From an uncultured Opitutia bacterium (lineage in GTDB: Bacteria; Verrucomicrobiota; Verrucomicrobiia; Opitutales; Opitutaceae), in contig CAIKHO010000052.1 of NCBI GenBank assembly GCA_903827245.1, forward strand, positions 1 through 32,228: DNA of 32,228 nucleotides. The letters run 5' to 3'. Positions within the stretch are counted from its first letter, which is position 1. Each line of letters begins with the position of its first letter. The position numbers were made by a program, and so were the translations under genes. The notes under the pieces were generated by a model, which was given only the letters and a program-made list of their open reading frames with translations, was not told the origin of the DNA and searched no databases. Positions 18,572 through 26,257 of the stretch are shown one piece after another.

Positions 18572-18639
18572 CTCGGTTTATCTTGGATCGACTCCTGTAA
18601 AATCCGGATCCCAATCCATTGCACAGGAGGCGGGCCGAG
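18572..18639. repeat. 68-bp structured element, copy 2
   Basis: It shares the arms CTCGG/CCGAG and CTCCTG/CAGGAG with 12574-12643, and GGATCG and ATCCC between them. It starts 26 bp after the WecG-type gene stop, a position that would also suit a 3' end hairpin. Confidence 0.75.
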
Positions 18640-18822
18640 TGAAAGCCGAGGCAAGGAAATCCGGGGCTGGTGAGCGGCAGGTCCTATAGCGATGGATTAC
18701 CGACGTTAGGGCCTGCCTGTCTCTGGTTTTTCGCACGCCGCGAGCTGGCTCACGCATTTTAGGCACCTGCGAGCAGGCGGCCTGCGCGTTCAAATGGAAG
18801 GACTACGCTGACCTGGCCCAAA

Positions 18823-18847
18823 CATCGCGGCGTAAAGCCGCTCCTAC
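18823..18847. repeat. GTAGGAGCGGC-type hairpin
   Basis: GCGGC GTAAA GCCGC forms a tight stem-loop, and the minus strand reads GTAGGAGCGGCTTTACGCC. Partial relatives (GTAGGAGCC...) occur near 12558-12570 and 12718-12729. It lies 18 bp beyond the stop of the sulfatase gene. Confidence 0.65.
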
Positions 18848-18864
18848 ATTTCAGAGTCGTGCGA

Positions 18865-20472
18865 TCACACTGTATGGGGCTTGCCGAGGTTGGCGGCGCA
18901 TTTCCGGGTCATCGCCGACAGCTCGGCCCGCACTTGGGCGTACTGCGGGTCGTCGGCCAGATTCTTCAGCTCCAGCGGATCGGCCTTCGGGTCGAGCAGC
19001 ATCGCCCCGTTGACGCCCTCAGGGCCATATTCGGCATACCGCCATTTCTCGGTGCGCACCGCGACGCCATGCAACGTCCGTCCGTCCTCGCTCCACACGC
19101 TGTAGGCCGGACGGTCCCAAGCGGCCGCCGGGTCGCGCAGGAGCGGCGTCAGGCTCACGCCCTCGCCGCCCGGAGGCACGGCCAGGCCGCAGAGTTCGCA
19201 AAGGGTGGAGTAAATATTGATCGACTGCACGGTCCGGTAGCAGCTCCGGCCGTTGCCGGCCATCCCCGGAGCGGAGACCATGAGCGGCACGCGGGTGCCC
19301 ATCTCGAAGAGCGAGCCGGCCTTCGACCACTTGCCCTTCTCCCCGAGCTGGTAGCCGTGGTCGACGATGAAGACGATGATCGTGTTGTCGCGCAGCCCGA
19401 GGCGGTCGAGTTCGGCGACGACGCGGCCGAGATTCCAGTCCGCGTAGGTGATGGAGGCGATGTAATGGCGGATGGTTTTCTTCGCCTCGTCCTCGCTCGC
19501 CCCGCGGCCGATGAAGAGATCGGCGTTGTGCCGGCGGATCGCCGCGCTGGGGAAGCCGGGCGGCACCGTCGGCCAGGGCGCAAAGTCCGGCGTCAGCTTG
19601 ATCTTGTCGAGGTCGTACAGGTCCAGGAATTTCTGCGGCGCGCACAGCGGGCTGTGCGGCTTCACGAAGCCGCAGCCGAGGAAGAACGGCTCGTCCTTGT
19701 GGTCGCGGAGGTACTGGATCGCGGTATCGGCCGTGTGATAGTCGGGATGACCCTCGCCGTTCCCGTCGAGGACGATGAGCTGGTCGGATTCCGCTGCGCG
19801 GCTGACATCCCCCGCCAGCGCGGGCAGTACATACTGTGTGGCGGAGTCGGCGGAGCGATAGTCGGGCTCGTTCGCTTTGCCGGCGTCGACGATCCGCAAT
19901 TTGTCCGAAGCCACCGAATGAGGCAGGCCGCTGGGCGGACGCGGAACGACCATCTGCTTGCCACCCGCGCCGCCGCTGCCGGTGGGCTCATCGTGGCCCT
20001 TTGTCCAAGCCTTGGGGTCGTCAAATCCGCCGTGGAAAATCTTGCCAGCGCGCAGCGAGACATAGCCGTTCTGTTGGAACAGCTGCGGCAGGCTGACCAG
20101 GTCCGGATTGGTCACGCGAAAATTCGTCCCGTTGCCCAGGACCTGCGTCGTGGTCGGGTGCCGGTTGGTCAGCAGCGAGGTCCGCGATGGATTGCAAATC
20201 GGATACTGACAGTAGTTGCGGTCGAAGCGCACGCCGGCGCGGGCCAGCGCGTCGAGGTTCGGCGTCTGCGTGCCGAACATGCTGTTGTAGCAGCCGAGCT
20301 CGACGCGCATGTCGTCCGCCATGAAGAACAGGACATTGGGCTTGCGGGTACCCTTGGCGGAAGATTGCCCGCGCAGGATCTGCGGCAGCGAGGCCGCCGC
20401 GGCGGCGCCGGCGACCTGGCCGAGGAAACGGCGGCGCGTGACAGTGGATTTGGACCGGGGCGGAATTTTCAT
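18865..20472 (-). CDS. Tat-exported sulfatase, iduronate-2-sulfatase-like (S1)
   Basis: A 535-residue sulfate-ester hydrolase. A twin-arginine signal (RRRFLGQVAGAAAAASLP, about 13-30) directs export of a folded protein. The metal site begins with ADD (Asp53/Asp54). ICNPSRT holds the C-x-P-S-R motif with Cys93 converted to formylglycine by an unlinked enzyme. DHGYQLGEKGKWSK (from Asp371) is the second metal/sulfate block. KPHSP and the spacing match the iduronate-2-sulfatase branch. The frame is open 236 codons further upstream into the fucosidase antisense region, but the start at 20472 places the Tat signal at the N-terminus. Residues 189-215 and 229-255 form an internal duplication. Substrate unknown; a sulfated plant or algal glycan is plausible. 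Confidence 0.92.
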   Translation of the reverse strand: MKIPPRSKSTVTRRRFLGQVAGAAAAASLPQILRGQSSAKGTRKPNVLFFMADDMRVELGCYNSMFGTQTPNLDALARAGVRFDRNYCQYPICNPSRTSLLTNRHPTTTQVLGNGTNFRVTNPDLVSLPQLFQQNGYVSLRAGKIFHGGFDDPKAWTKGHDEPTGSGGAGGKQMVVPRPPSGLPHSVASDKLRIVDAGKANEPDYRSADSATQYVLPALAGDVSRAAESDQLIVLDGNGEGHPDYHTADTAIQYLRDHKDEPFFLGCGFVKPHSPLCAPQKFLDLYDLDKIKLTPDFAPWPTVPPGFPSAAIRRHNADLFIGRGASEDEAKKTIRHYIASITYADWNLGRVVAELDRLGLRDNTIIVFIVDHGYQLGEKGKWSKAGSLFEMGTRVPLMVSAPGMAGNGRSCYRTVQSINIYSTLCELCGLAVPPGGEGVSLTPLLRDPAAAWDRPAYSVWSEDGRTLHGVAVRTEKWRYAEYGPEGVNGAMLLDPKADPLELKNLADDPQYAQVRAELSAMTRKCAANLGKPHTV

Positions 20473-20513
20473 GGGGATTGGGGGTAGAATAGGGCTGACC
20501 GACAGGCATCCGG

Positions 20514-20597
20514 AAAAATCGTTCTCATTCCTCGTAATCGTTCTCCTCCTGATTCCGGGCGAGAACGAGAAAGATAACGAGGAACCAGAACGATTTT
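20514..20597. repeat. Inverted array of hexamers (GTTCTC type), copy 2
   Basis: The left arm AATCGTTCTCATTCCTCG (20517 onward) and the right arm GAGAACGAGAAAGATAACG (20561 onward) repeat the element at 811-905. It fills the gap between the fucosidase stop and the sulfatase start, so a shared transcript would contain it. Confidence 0.8.
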
Positions 20598-20606
20598 GAA
20601 CCCGAC

Positions 20607-22298
20607 CTACGCCGAAAGCAGCCCGTTGATCCGCAGGGCGAAGGCGTGCTCGCCCGGGGCCTGCACAGGCAGCTTGACCGAGAGTCCGCGGCCATCCTGC
20701 GACCACTCCAGTTTGCCACCGTAACCCAGCAGGGAAACGTCCGTGATTTTCCGGCCGGCCACATTGGCGGAATCGGTCGAGAGGCTCTTGATCAGCACGC
20801 TCCGCGATTCCGGCCACGCGAGGACGTAGGCATAGAGCGCGCCGGCCTTGGTCGTGAAGCGGATGTCCTCGGGGGTGTAGGGTTTGTTTTGTTCGCGACC
20901 CGAAAGCTGGGTCGGGCCTTCGCCGTAAATTTTCCACGGCCGGCTGGCGAAAATGCCCTCGCTGTTGATGTCCATCCACGCGGTCAGCCCTTCGAGGAAG
21001 GCAACCTCCTGCTCGTCGATCGAGCCGTCGCCGCGGACCGGGATGTTGAGCATCAGGTTGCCGTTTTTGCTCACGACGTCCGCCAGCATGCCGACGACCT
21101 GCCGGACGGTCTTGTAGCCGTTCTTCTCCGCCAGCGGGCGGCTGTAGTGCCAGTCGCCGATGCAGGTGTCGGTCTGCCACGGCTCCGGCCGGATCCCCTG
21201 CGCGGTGCCGCGCTCGATGTCCTCGACGAACGAGCCGATGTGGTCGGGCTTGATGTGCTTCCCATTGACCACAACGTCCACCTTGCCGCTGCGGGCCACG
21301 CTGGAGTTGTAATAGTGCGCAACCACATCGAGCCCGGTCTGGCCGAGGGGCAGCTCGTTGGTGTCAAAATACACGATGTCGGGGGCATACTTGTCCATCA
21401 TGTCCTGGCAGCGGATGAACCAATTCTCGCAGAAGCTCGCCACGGGCATCGGATTGCTTGCGCCCAAGCTGGTGTTCTTGTTCAGCCAATCGCGCACGGC
21501 CTGCGCGCTGGTCAGGCCGTCGGGCATCACCACGGAGGGGCCGGTGTAGAGGTCCTGCGGGTCGAGGCCGTCCCACCATTTGCCGCGGCCATCGGCCTTG
21601 GTGAGCGTGTAGGCGTCGTAGCGCACGCCGGCCAGCGGGCCCTCGCCGTCGTAGGCGTAGGCGGGCTGGAGCCAGCGCGGGGCCCAGGAGGAGTGATTGC
21701 TGATGCCAAAGCGCAGGCCGTGCTCGCGCACGATTTTGGCCCAGGTGCCGACGATATCCTTCTTCGGCCCGATGTTCACGGAATTCCACGCGTGGTACTT
21801 CGAGTCATAGGCATCGAAGTTGTCGTGGTGCGTGCCGAGGGCGAAAAAGTACTTCGCTCCGGCGCGCTTGTAGCGCGCGATCATTTTCTCCGGCTCCCAG
21901 CGGTCGGCCTTCCAGAGGTTCTGGATTTCCATGAACCCGAACTTCGACGGATGGCCGTAGGTCTTGACGTGGTAATTATAGTCGGCCTCGCCCTGGATAT
22001 ACATCTTGCGTGCATACCAATCGCCCTGCTCAGGCACGCACTGCGCCGTCCAGTGCGCCCAGATGCCGAACTTCGCGTCGCGGAACCAGTCGGGAAACCG
22101 GTAGTTCTGGACGAGCGATTCCCACGTGGGCTGGAACGGCCCCGGCATGATCCGGTGGCTGCCGCCCGTTGGGGCGAGGGCGGCATCCGTGGCGAGGGCG
22201 GCGCGGAGCCGCGACTGCCAGAGCGGGGCGGCCAGGCCCGCGCCGGCGACCACGGCGGAGTTCTTGAGGAAGGCACGGCGGGAGAGAGGGGATTTCAT
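20607..22298 (-). CDS. Tat-exported alpha-L-fucosidase-like glycoside hydrolase (GH29-type)
   Basis: A 563-residue enzyme expected to release terminal L-fucose from glycans outside the cytoplasm. The Tat signal SRRAFLKNSAVVAGAGLAAP covers 6-25. The catalytic (beta/alpha)8 barrel covers about 60-450, with KFGIWAHW (76-83) and GTHHDNFDAYDS (155-166) as in GH29 enzymes. DIVYFDTNELP supplies the likely nucleophile Asp312. A C-terminal beta-sandwich follows. The acid/base residue of GH29 is not conserved in position and I do not assign it. It lies upstream of the sulfatase on the same strand with 134 bp between, so the two are probably cotranscribed and may act on the same fucosylated, sulfated glycan. 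Confidence 0.85.
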   Translation of the reverse strand: MKSPLSRRAFLKNSAVVAGAGLAAPLWQSRLRAALATDAALAPTGGSHRIMPGPFQPTWESLVQNYRFPDWFRDAKFGIWAHWTAQCVPEQGDWYARKMYIQGEADYNYHVKTYGHPSKFGFMEIQNLWKADRWEPEKMIARYKRAGAKYFFALGTHHDNFDAYDSKYHAWNSVNIGPKKDIVGTWAKIVREHGLRFGISNHSSWAPRWLQPAYAYDGEGPLAGVRYDAYTLTKADGRGKWWDGLDPQDLYTGPSVVMPDGLTSAQAVRDWLNKNTSLGASNPMPVASFCENWFIRCQDMMDKYAPDIVYFDTNELPLGQTGLDVVAHYYNSSVARSGKVDVVVNGKHIKPDHIGSFVEDIERGTAQGIRPEPWQTDTCIGDWHYSRPLAEKNGYKTVRQVVGMLADVVSKNGNLMLNIPVRGDGSIDEQEVAFLEGLTAWMDINSEGIFASRPWKIYGEGPTQLSGREQNKPYTPEDIRFTTKAGALYAYVLAWPESRSVLIKSLSTDSANVAGRKITDVSLLGYGGKLEWSQDGRGLSVKLPVQAPGEHAFALRINGLLSA

Positions 22299-22361
22299 GG
22301 GGAGAGGGGTTGGAGGATCGGGCGATCAGTTCGCAATCGGCGGGGCGACAGATGCGGAATC

Positions 22362-22495
22362 ACTCAGCCGGAACGATGCAGTTGAACCACAGCGATCGGC
22401 GTAGCAGCCGACGTGAGGAGGCTGGGTATGGCGACTCACCTCAAACCAGCCTCCTCACGTCGGCTGCTACCGGCGACTGCATCGTCCCGGCTCAG
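22362..22495. repeat. Nested long palindrome
   Basis: Inner arms of 25 bp (22401-22425 and 22446-22470) are perfect. Outer arms about 22363-22382 and 22474-22495 pair with a few mismatches (CTCAGCCGGAACGATGCAGT). The whole could fold into one ~60-bp hairpin. It lies upstream of the fucosidase gene. Confidence 0.9.
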
Positions 22496-22547
22496 TTGAA
22501 CCACGAATGAACACGAAATGACACGAATGGAAGCCCCGGATAATCGG

Positions 22548-22637
22548 TCAATTTGAGATTTTACCGTAGGCCGCTTGCTTGCAGGCACTGGCCCCAGAGC
22601 GCGAGCAAGCTCGCGGCCTACGGAATACCTCAAACTG
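22548..22637. repeat. Long imperfect palindrome (CCGTAGGCCGC)
   Basis: CCGTAGGCCGC (22564-22574) and its perfect inverse (22612-22622) are extended outward by TCAATTTGAG/CTCAAACTGA and inward by GCTTGC/GCAAGC-like bases. Confidence 0.8.
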
Positions 22638-22704
22638 AGCTGCCACCGCCGAGCCAGCCCGGCATCGAGCCGTGACGATCTTGGTGCTGTTGGAGCCCGC
22701 AGGA

Positions 22705-23601
22705 TCAGGGCTTCTGCAGGGCCAGGGCCGTCTTCAATTTCCCGGCCAAGCCGGTCGCGGTGCCGCGACCCCAGTAATGCAGGAAGAGCATCCGCGGCGT
22801 CTCGCCGGTCATGTGCTGGTGGATCGCCACCACATAGATTCCGGCGCCCGTGAGGGACTTGAGGACCGGCTGCAATTCCTCCTCGCGCACGACAAAATCG
22901 CCGTCCACCACCGCACTTTCGTCCGTGCCGGCAAAGACCGCCCAGGTGTTCACGCCCATGTCGGCCCCGGCCTCGCAGCCGCAGTCCATCGTCGTGGTGC
23001 GGCCGATGACCGCCTTGGCCATGCCGCTGTTCGCCTGCAGCTTCACGCCAAGGAGCAGCTCAAGCGGAGCCGGGGTGATCTGGTTCGTCGCCGGCAAGGG
23101 CGGGAGGCCGTACGATTTCGCGGGCTGTGGCGCAGCGGCCCGCACCGTCTTCACCGCGTCCAATAGGGCCCGGACGCCACCGGCCAGGCCGTCAAGTTCG
23201 CCCTCGCCGCCGATGTGCATGAAAAACACGTGCGGGTCGTCGTAGAAAAAATGGTTGTGCAGCGCCGTCACGGTGAGCCCGTGAGTGAGAGCCGCGCTCA
23301 TCGCCGGCAGCACCTCGTCCTGAAAGAGCACGAAGTCGCCCATGACCATTGCGGGCACCTTGCCATTGGTGGAAAATCCCGCCCAGGAGGTGAGCCCCAT
23401 GAACGGGGGCATCGCCCGGCCGTCGACGGTGACCGGCACGTCGGTGCGGGGCGAGGTGACCTTGAAGACCTCGCCGTTGAGGGCGCCCTTCAGTCCGGTG
23501 AGCTGTTCGATGCGGGCACCGTCGGGCGGCGCGGCGTTGATCTGGACAGAGAGAAGCAGTCCTCCCGCGAAACCAACCAGCAGGCGCATATAGGGTGTCA
23601 T
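22705..23601 (-). CDS. Secreted LppY/LpqO-family protein (DUF1259)
   Basis: A 298-residue protein of a family known from mycobacterial lipoproteins and many Gram-negatives; its biochemical function is not established. A signal peptide covers 1-23 (MRLLVGFAGGLLLSVQINAA, starting at residue 5 if the internal ATG is used). It is built of two similar halves: DFVLFQDEVLPAM...TALHNH at 89-117 and DFVVREEELQPVL...VAIHQH at 235-263. Each is followed by a phe/leu-rich strand and His (FFMHIGGEG, LFLHYWGRG). The paired histidines could bind metal, which is my inference. No operon partner is evident; an unrecognised secreted protein lies upstream on the same strand 437 bp away. Confidence 0.85.
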   Translation of the reverse strand: MTPYMRLLVGFAGGLLLSVQINAAPPDGARIEQLTGLKGALNGEVFKVTSPRTDVPVTVDGRAMPPFMGLTSWAGFSTNGKVPAMVMGDFVLFQDEVLPAMSAALTHGLTVTALHNHFFYDDPHVFFMHIGGEGELDGLAGGVRALLDAVKTVRAAAPQPAKSYGLPPLPATNQITPAPLELLLGVKLQANSGMAKAVIGRTTTMDCGCEAGADMGVNTWAVFAGTDESAVVDGDFVVREEELQPVLKSLTGAGIYVVAIHQHMTGETPRMLFLHYWGRGTATGLAGKLKTALALQKP

Positions 23602-24038
23602 GGGCGGACCTTATGTGCCGGCATGGTAAGTTCAACCTGAGAAGCGCCGGGGACGAAAAGATGCGCCTGATAGACTGCGGCTCCAGCGAGACCGGGCGAT
23701 TGACTGGCCTGTGACTATCAAACGTGTGCCAATGGAACCGAAAGTACTCTGAGGGCGCGCGCATCGACGGGTGGCGGGAAATGTATTTCGGCCAACACCA
23801 TCTGTCGGCTCAGAGCGACAAATTGACATGACAGCGCAGGATGCATGTGCCGCCAATTTCCCGCGAGGCCTCGCCCAGGTTCACGTTCAAGTCGTCGTGC
23901 TCCTTCGCGGTGAAGGCCGCGACGAAGTAGCGGCTCTTCGTGAGGAGATGGGCGTCTGCATGGGCTCGTTCCCGGTGGACGCCAGGCCTCGATCCCTGGC
24001 GTTCGCCGAGCCCTAGCCCTGTCCTCCGATCCCGCCAG
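23602..24038. other. Gene-poor spacer, possible decayed coding sequence
   Basis: No clear gene is present. On the minus strand about 23970-23813 reads a plausible protein tail (KSRYFVAAFTAKEHDDLNVN, ending HVNLSL) that does not match the surrounding codon pattern of shadows. It has no start outside the neighbouring gene. It may be a gene remnant, but I cannot identify the parent. Confidence 0.3.
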
Positions 24039-24815
24039 TCAGCGCTTGTCCGCACCGACAGCAGCATTAGTCTGGGTACCGGCATCGAGCGAGACTGCAG
24101 CGGGCTGCACATGCGGCGCCGTGGCGGCTTCCACTCGGGCCATGGCGGAGGCATAAGCCTCGTAGTCCGCGGCGAGGCTGTCGCGGTCCTTGCCCCAGGT
24201 TTCCTCCGAGCCCTTGCGCGCCGACTTGGCGCTTTTCTTGAGCTGCTTCGCGCGGGCGTCGGCGTCCTTCACCGCCACCTTGAACTCGGCCTGGGCGGAG
24301 GCATCGAGCAGTTTGGCGCGTTCCTTGAACTCCACCATCGCCTTGGCGCCGGCGTCCATGCGCTGGTCCACATCCGTCGTCAATTGCTCGCGCGTAGTGA
24401 ACGTCGCAGAGCGGATGGTCGTCGCGGTCGGGCCGGCATCGAGTGCGACGCTGACGGAGTGTGCATCGGTGGCGGCGAGGCCGGGGGCGAACGCGGTGCC
24501 CTGCCCGTTGGCGTTGGCCTCGGCGCGCAGGCGGTCCTGACGCATGCCGATCGTTTCGATTTCACCGGCGTTGCCGGCGCCGCTCACCCCGCTATTGAGG
24601 CCGGATCCGGCCGCGGCATTGCTGCCGCCGGGGCCGGTGTTCGCGGCCCCCGCGACACCGCCGAGCGCCGCCGCGGGACGGACGGCCGGGGCACCGGCCA
24701 CACCACCGGCTGCACCCACCACCCCGCTGACCGGCGGAACGGCCGGGGCGCCATGCGCTCCAGCGAGAAACAAAAACAAGGGAAGAACCGACAGATAACG
24801 TTTGGTGATTTTCAT
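24039..24815 (-). CDS. Secreted Ala/Gly-rich protein with helical C-terminal domain, unrecognised
   Basis: A 258-residue protein I do not recognise. A clear signal peptide (MKITKRYLSVLPLFLFLAGA, cleavage probably after AHG-A) is followed by a low-complexity Ala/Gly/Pro/Asn segment (about 23-85). A charged Lys/Glu/Ala-rich region, about 145-235, should be a long helix or coiled coil (for example KERAKLLDASAQAEFKVAVK). It is probably periplasmic or surface-associated. The start at 24815 was chosen over an open upstream extension because it gives the signal peptide and is preceded by AAAGGA, one of the few good Shine-Dalgarno sequences here. It diverges from the serine hydrolase gene. Confidence 0.7.
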   Translation of the reverse strand: MKITKRYLSVLPLFLFLAGAHGAPAVPPVSGVVGAAGGVAGAPAVRPAAALGGVAGAANTGPGGSNAAAGSGLNSGVSGAGNAGEIETIGMRQDRLRAEANANGQGTAFAPGLAATDAHSVSVALDAGPTATTIRSATFTTREQLTTDVDQRMDAGAKAMVEFKERAKLLDASAQAEFKVAVKDADARAKQLKKSAKSARKGSEETWGKDRDSLAADYEAYASAMARVEAATAPHVQPAAVSLDAGTQTNAAVGADKR

Positions 24816-25013
24816 GGTAATCCTTTCGTTGGGTTCGCCGCGATAGTACGGGGCCGGACAGAAAAGTTTCCGGGAAAACGATGAAGCCGCGACGAAACGA
24901 CCCAGCCCCTTCAAGGCCCGGGGAGGGGCAATGTACCGGAGCGCCCCCGGGCGGTCCTCCGATGGATCGGCTTGAATTCAATTTCTTCATCGCCCACCGT
25001 GCGCGCATATCCC

Positions 25014-26204
25014 ATGCGCTTCCCCCGCCTGCTTTGTTGTGTCGCAATTGCCTCCGCCGCGCTGACGGCTTCGGCCGCGCCGGAATTGCCCGGCGTCGCC
25101 GCGGCGATGCAGGCGACCGTCGATGCCCATGAAGTCGCGGGTGCGGTTGTCGTGGTCGCCTCCAAGGACGCAATCCTGCACGTCGGCACCACCGGCCTGG
25201 CCGACATCGCGGACCACAAGCCGATGACACCCGACGCGTTGTTCTGGATCGCATCGATGACGAAGCCTGTCACCAGCACCGCCATCCTGATGCTGCAGGA
25301 TGAGGGCAAGCTCAACGTCAGCGATCCCGTGGCCAAGTACCTCCCGGAATTCGCCGCGCTGAAAACCCCCTCCGGCCAGCCCGCCAATATCACCATCAAG
25401 CAGCTGCTCACGCACACGTCCGGCGTGGCCGACCCGCGCGCCGCCGCCACCCCGCCGGTGAAGAACCTGCATGAGCTGGCGGCGTTCCTACTGACACAGC
25501 CCATGCAATTCGAGCCGGGCTCGACGTGGCGCTACACCAGCTCGGGCTTCGATGTCGCAGGGCTGATCGTCGAGGTCGTGTCCGGCCAGCCTTTCGAGAC
25601 GTTCCTCCAGCAGCGCCTGTTCGATCCGCTCGGCATGACGGACACGACCTTCTACCCCAGCGACGCCCAGCGCCTGCGCATCGCCCATACCTACCGCGCG
25701 AATCCCGCCACCGGTGCCTTCACGATTCAGGAAGGCCTCGGCGCGAACGGGCCGATCCCGACCAAGGGCGAGGCCGTCCCGCACGGCGGCGGCGGGCTGT
25801 TTTCCACCGCACGCGACTACGCCCGATTCGGCCAGATGCTGCTCAACTCCGGCACGCTCGATGGCCGGCGCTACCTCCGCGCGGACACCTGCCGGGCCAT
25901 GGCCACGGTGATCACCGGCGACCTGCCCACCGGATACACCAAGACCAAGCTCAACCACGAACTCGGCTGGGGCCTCGGCGTCGCCGTGGTCCACGAGCAG
26001 GGTGCGGGTGTTTCGGGCCAGCTTTCCCTCGGCAGCTTCGGCCATCCCGGCGCCTTGGGCACCGCGGCCTGGATCGACCCGGTCAAGGGCGCGGTCTACA
26101 TCATGATGGTGCAGCGCGCCAACATGCCGGACAATTTCGAGAACCCCCCGGCCCTCGCCTTCATCCGCGCGGCCAGCGCCGCGCTGGCCAAGCCGGCGCG
26201 TTGA
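25014..26204 (+). CDS. Secreted serine hydrolase, beta-lactamase/class C-fold
   Basis: A 396-residue enzyme of the beta-lactamase/penicillin-binding-protein-like family (Pfam Beta-lactamase), which in bacteria includes esterases, D-aminopeptidases and carboxypeptidases. A Sec signal covers about 1-21 (LLCCVAIASAALTASA). The S-x-x-K motif is Ser81-Met-Thr-Lys84, and the second motif is Y-x-S at Tyr174 (YTSSGF) in place of Y-x-N. HTSG at 134-137 is the usual conserved block, and HPGALGTAAW replaces the K-T-G-like strand. True beta-lactamase activity is unlikely. The frame is open to a TTG at 24972, but ATG 25014 gives a proper signal peptide. It is convergent with the GH28 gene. Confidence 0.87.
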   Translation: MRFPRLLCCVAIASAALTASAAPELPGVAAAMQATVDAHEVAGAVVVVASKDAILHVGTTGLADIADHKPMTPDALFWIASMTKPVTSTAILMLQDEGKLNVSDPVAKYLPEFAALKTPSGQPANITIKQLLTHTSGVADPRAAATPPVKNLHELAAFLLTQPMQFEPGSTWRYTSSGFDVAGLIVEVVSGQPFETFLQQRLFDPLGMTDTTFYPSDAQRLRIAHTYRANPATGAFTIQEGLGANGPIPTKGEAVPHGGGGLFSTARDYARFGQMLLNSGTLDGRRYLRADTCRAMATVITGDLPTGYTKTKLNHELGWGLGVAVVHEQGAGVSGQLSLGSFGHPGALGTAAWIDPVKGAVYIMMVQRANMPDNFENPPALAFIRAASAALAKPAR

Positions 26205-26235
26205 CCAGGCCGGGCTGACTAAAAAATCCAAACCA

Positions 26236-26257
26236 GCGCGTTGGATCAACGCGCCCC
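26236..26257. repeat. Solo arm of the post-gyrA palindrome family, at the GH28 stop
   Basis: GCGCGTTGGATCAACGCGC is itself a near-perfect palindrome and resembles one arm of 11772-11865. It contains the GH28 stop codon (26248-26246) and lies 31 bp after the serine hydrolase stop, so it could serve as a shared 3' end hairpin for two convergent genes. Confidence 0.6.

Larger units (their letters stand above)
18547..18864. other. Gene-free convergent spacer with repeats
   Basis: This ~320-bp stretch between the convergent WecG-type and sulfatase genes has no supported gene. It contains copy 2 of the 70-bp structured element (18572-18639) and a GTAGGAGCGGC-type hairpin (18823-18847). The middle (18640-18820) shows nothing I can name. 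Confidence 0.65.
22299..22704. other. Gene-free spacer with two long palindromes
   Basis: About 400 bp between the fucosidase start and the LppY-like gene stop hold no supported gene. It contains long palindromes at 22362-22495 and 22548-22637, and between them three ~10-bp CACGAATGAA-like units (22502-22530). Confidence 0.7.

Noticed and set aside
20473-21180. N-terminal 236-codon extension of the sulfatase
   Set aside because: It is antisense-frame read-through of the fucosidase gene region; the Tat signal sits at the internal start 20472.
23810-24154. Minus-strand 114-codon ORF
   Set aside because: Its start lies inside the next gene, and only its last ~45 residues look protein-like. I list the area as a possible remnant rather than as a gene.
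25014-26204. Calling the serine hydrolase an antibiotic-resistance beta-lactamase
   Set aside because: It has S-x-x-K, but the Y-x-N and K-T-G motifs are altered and the sequence resembles the broad esterase/peptidase group.
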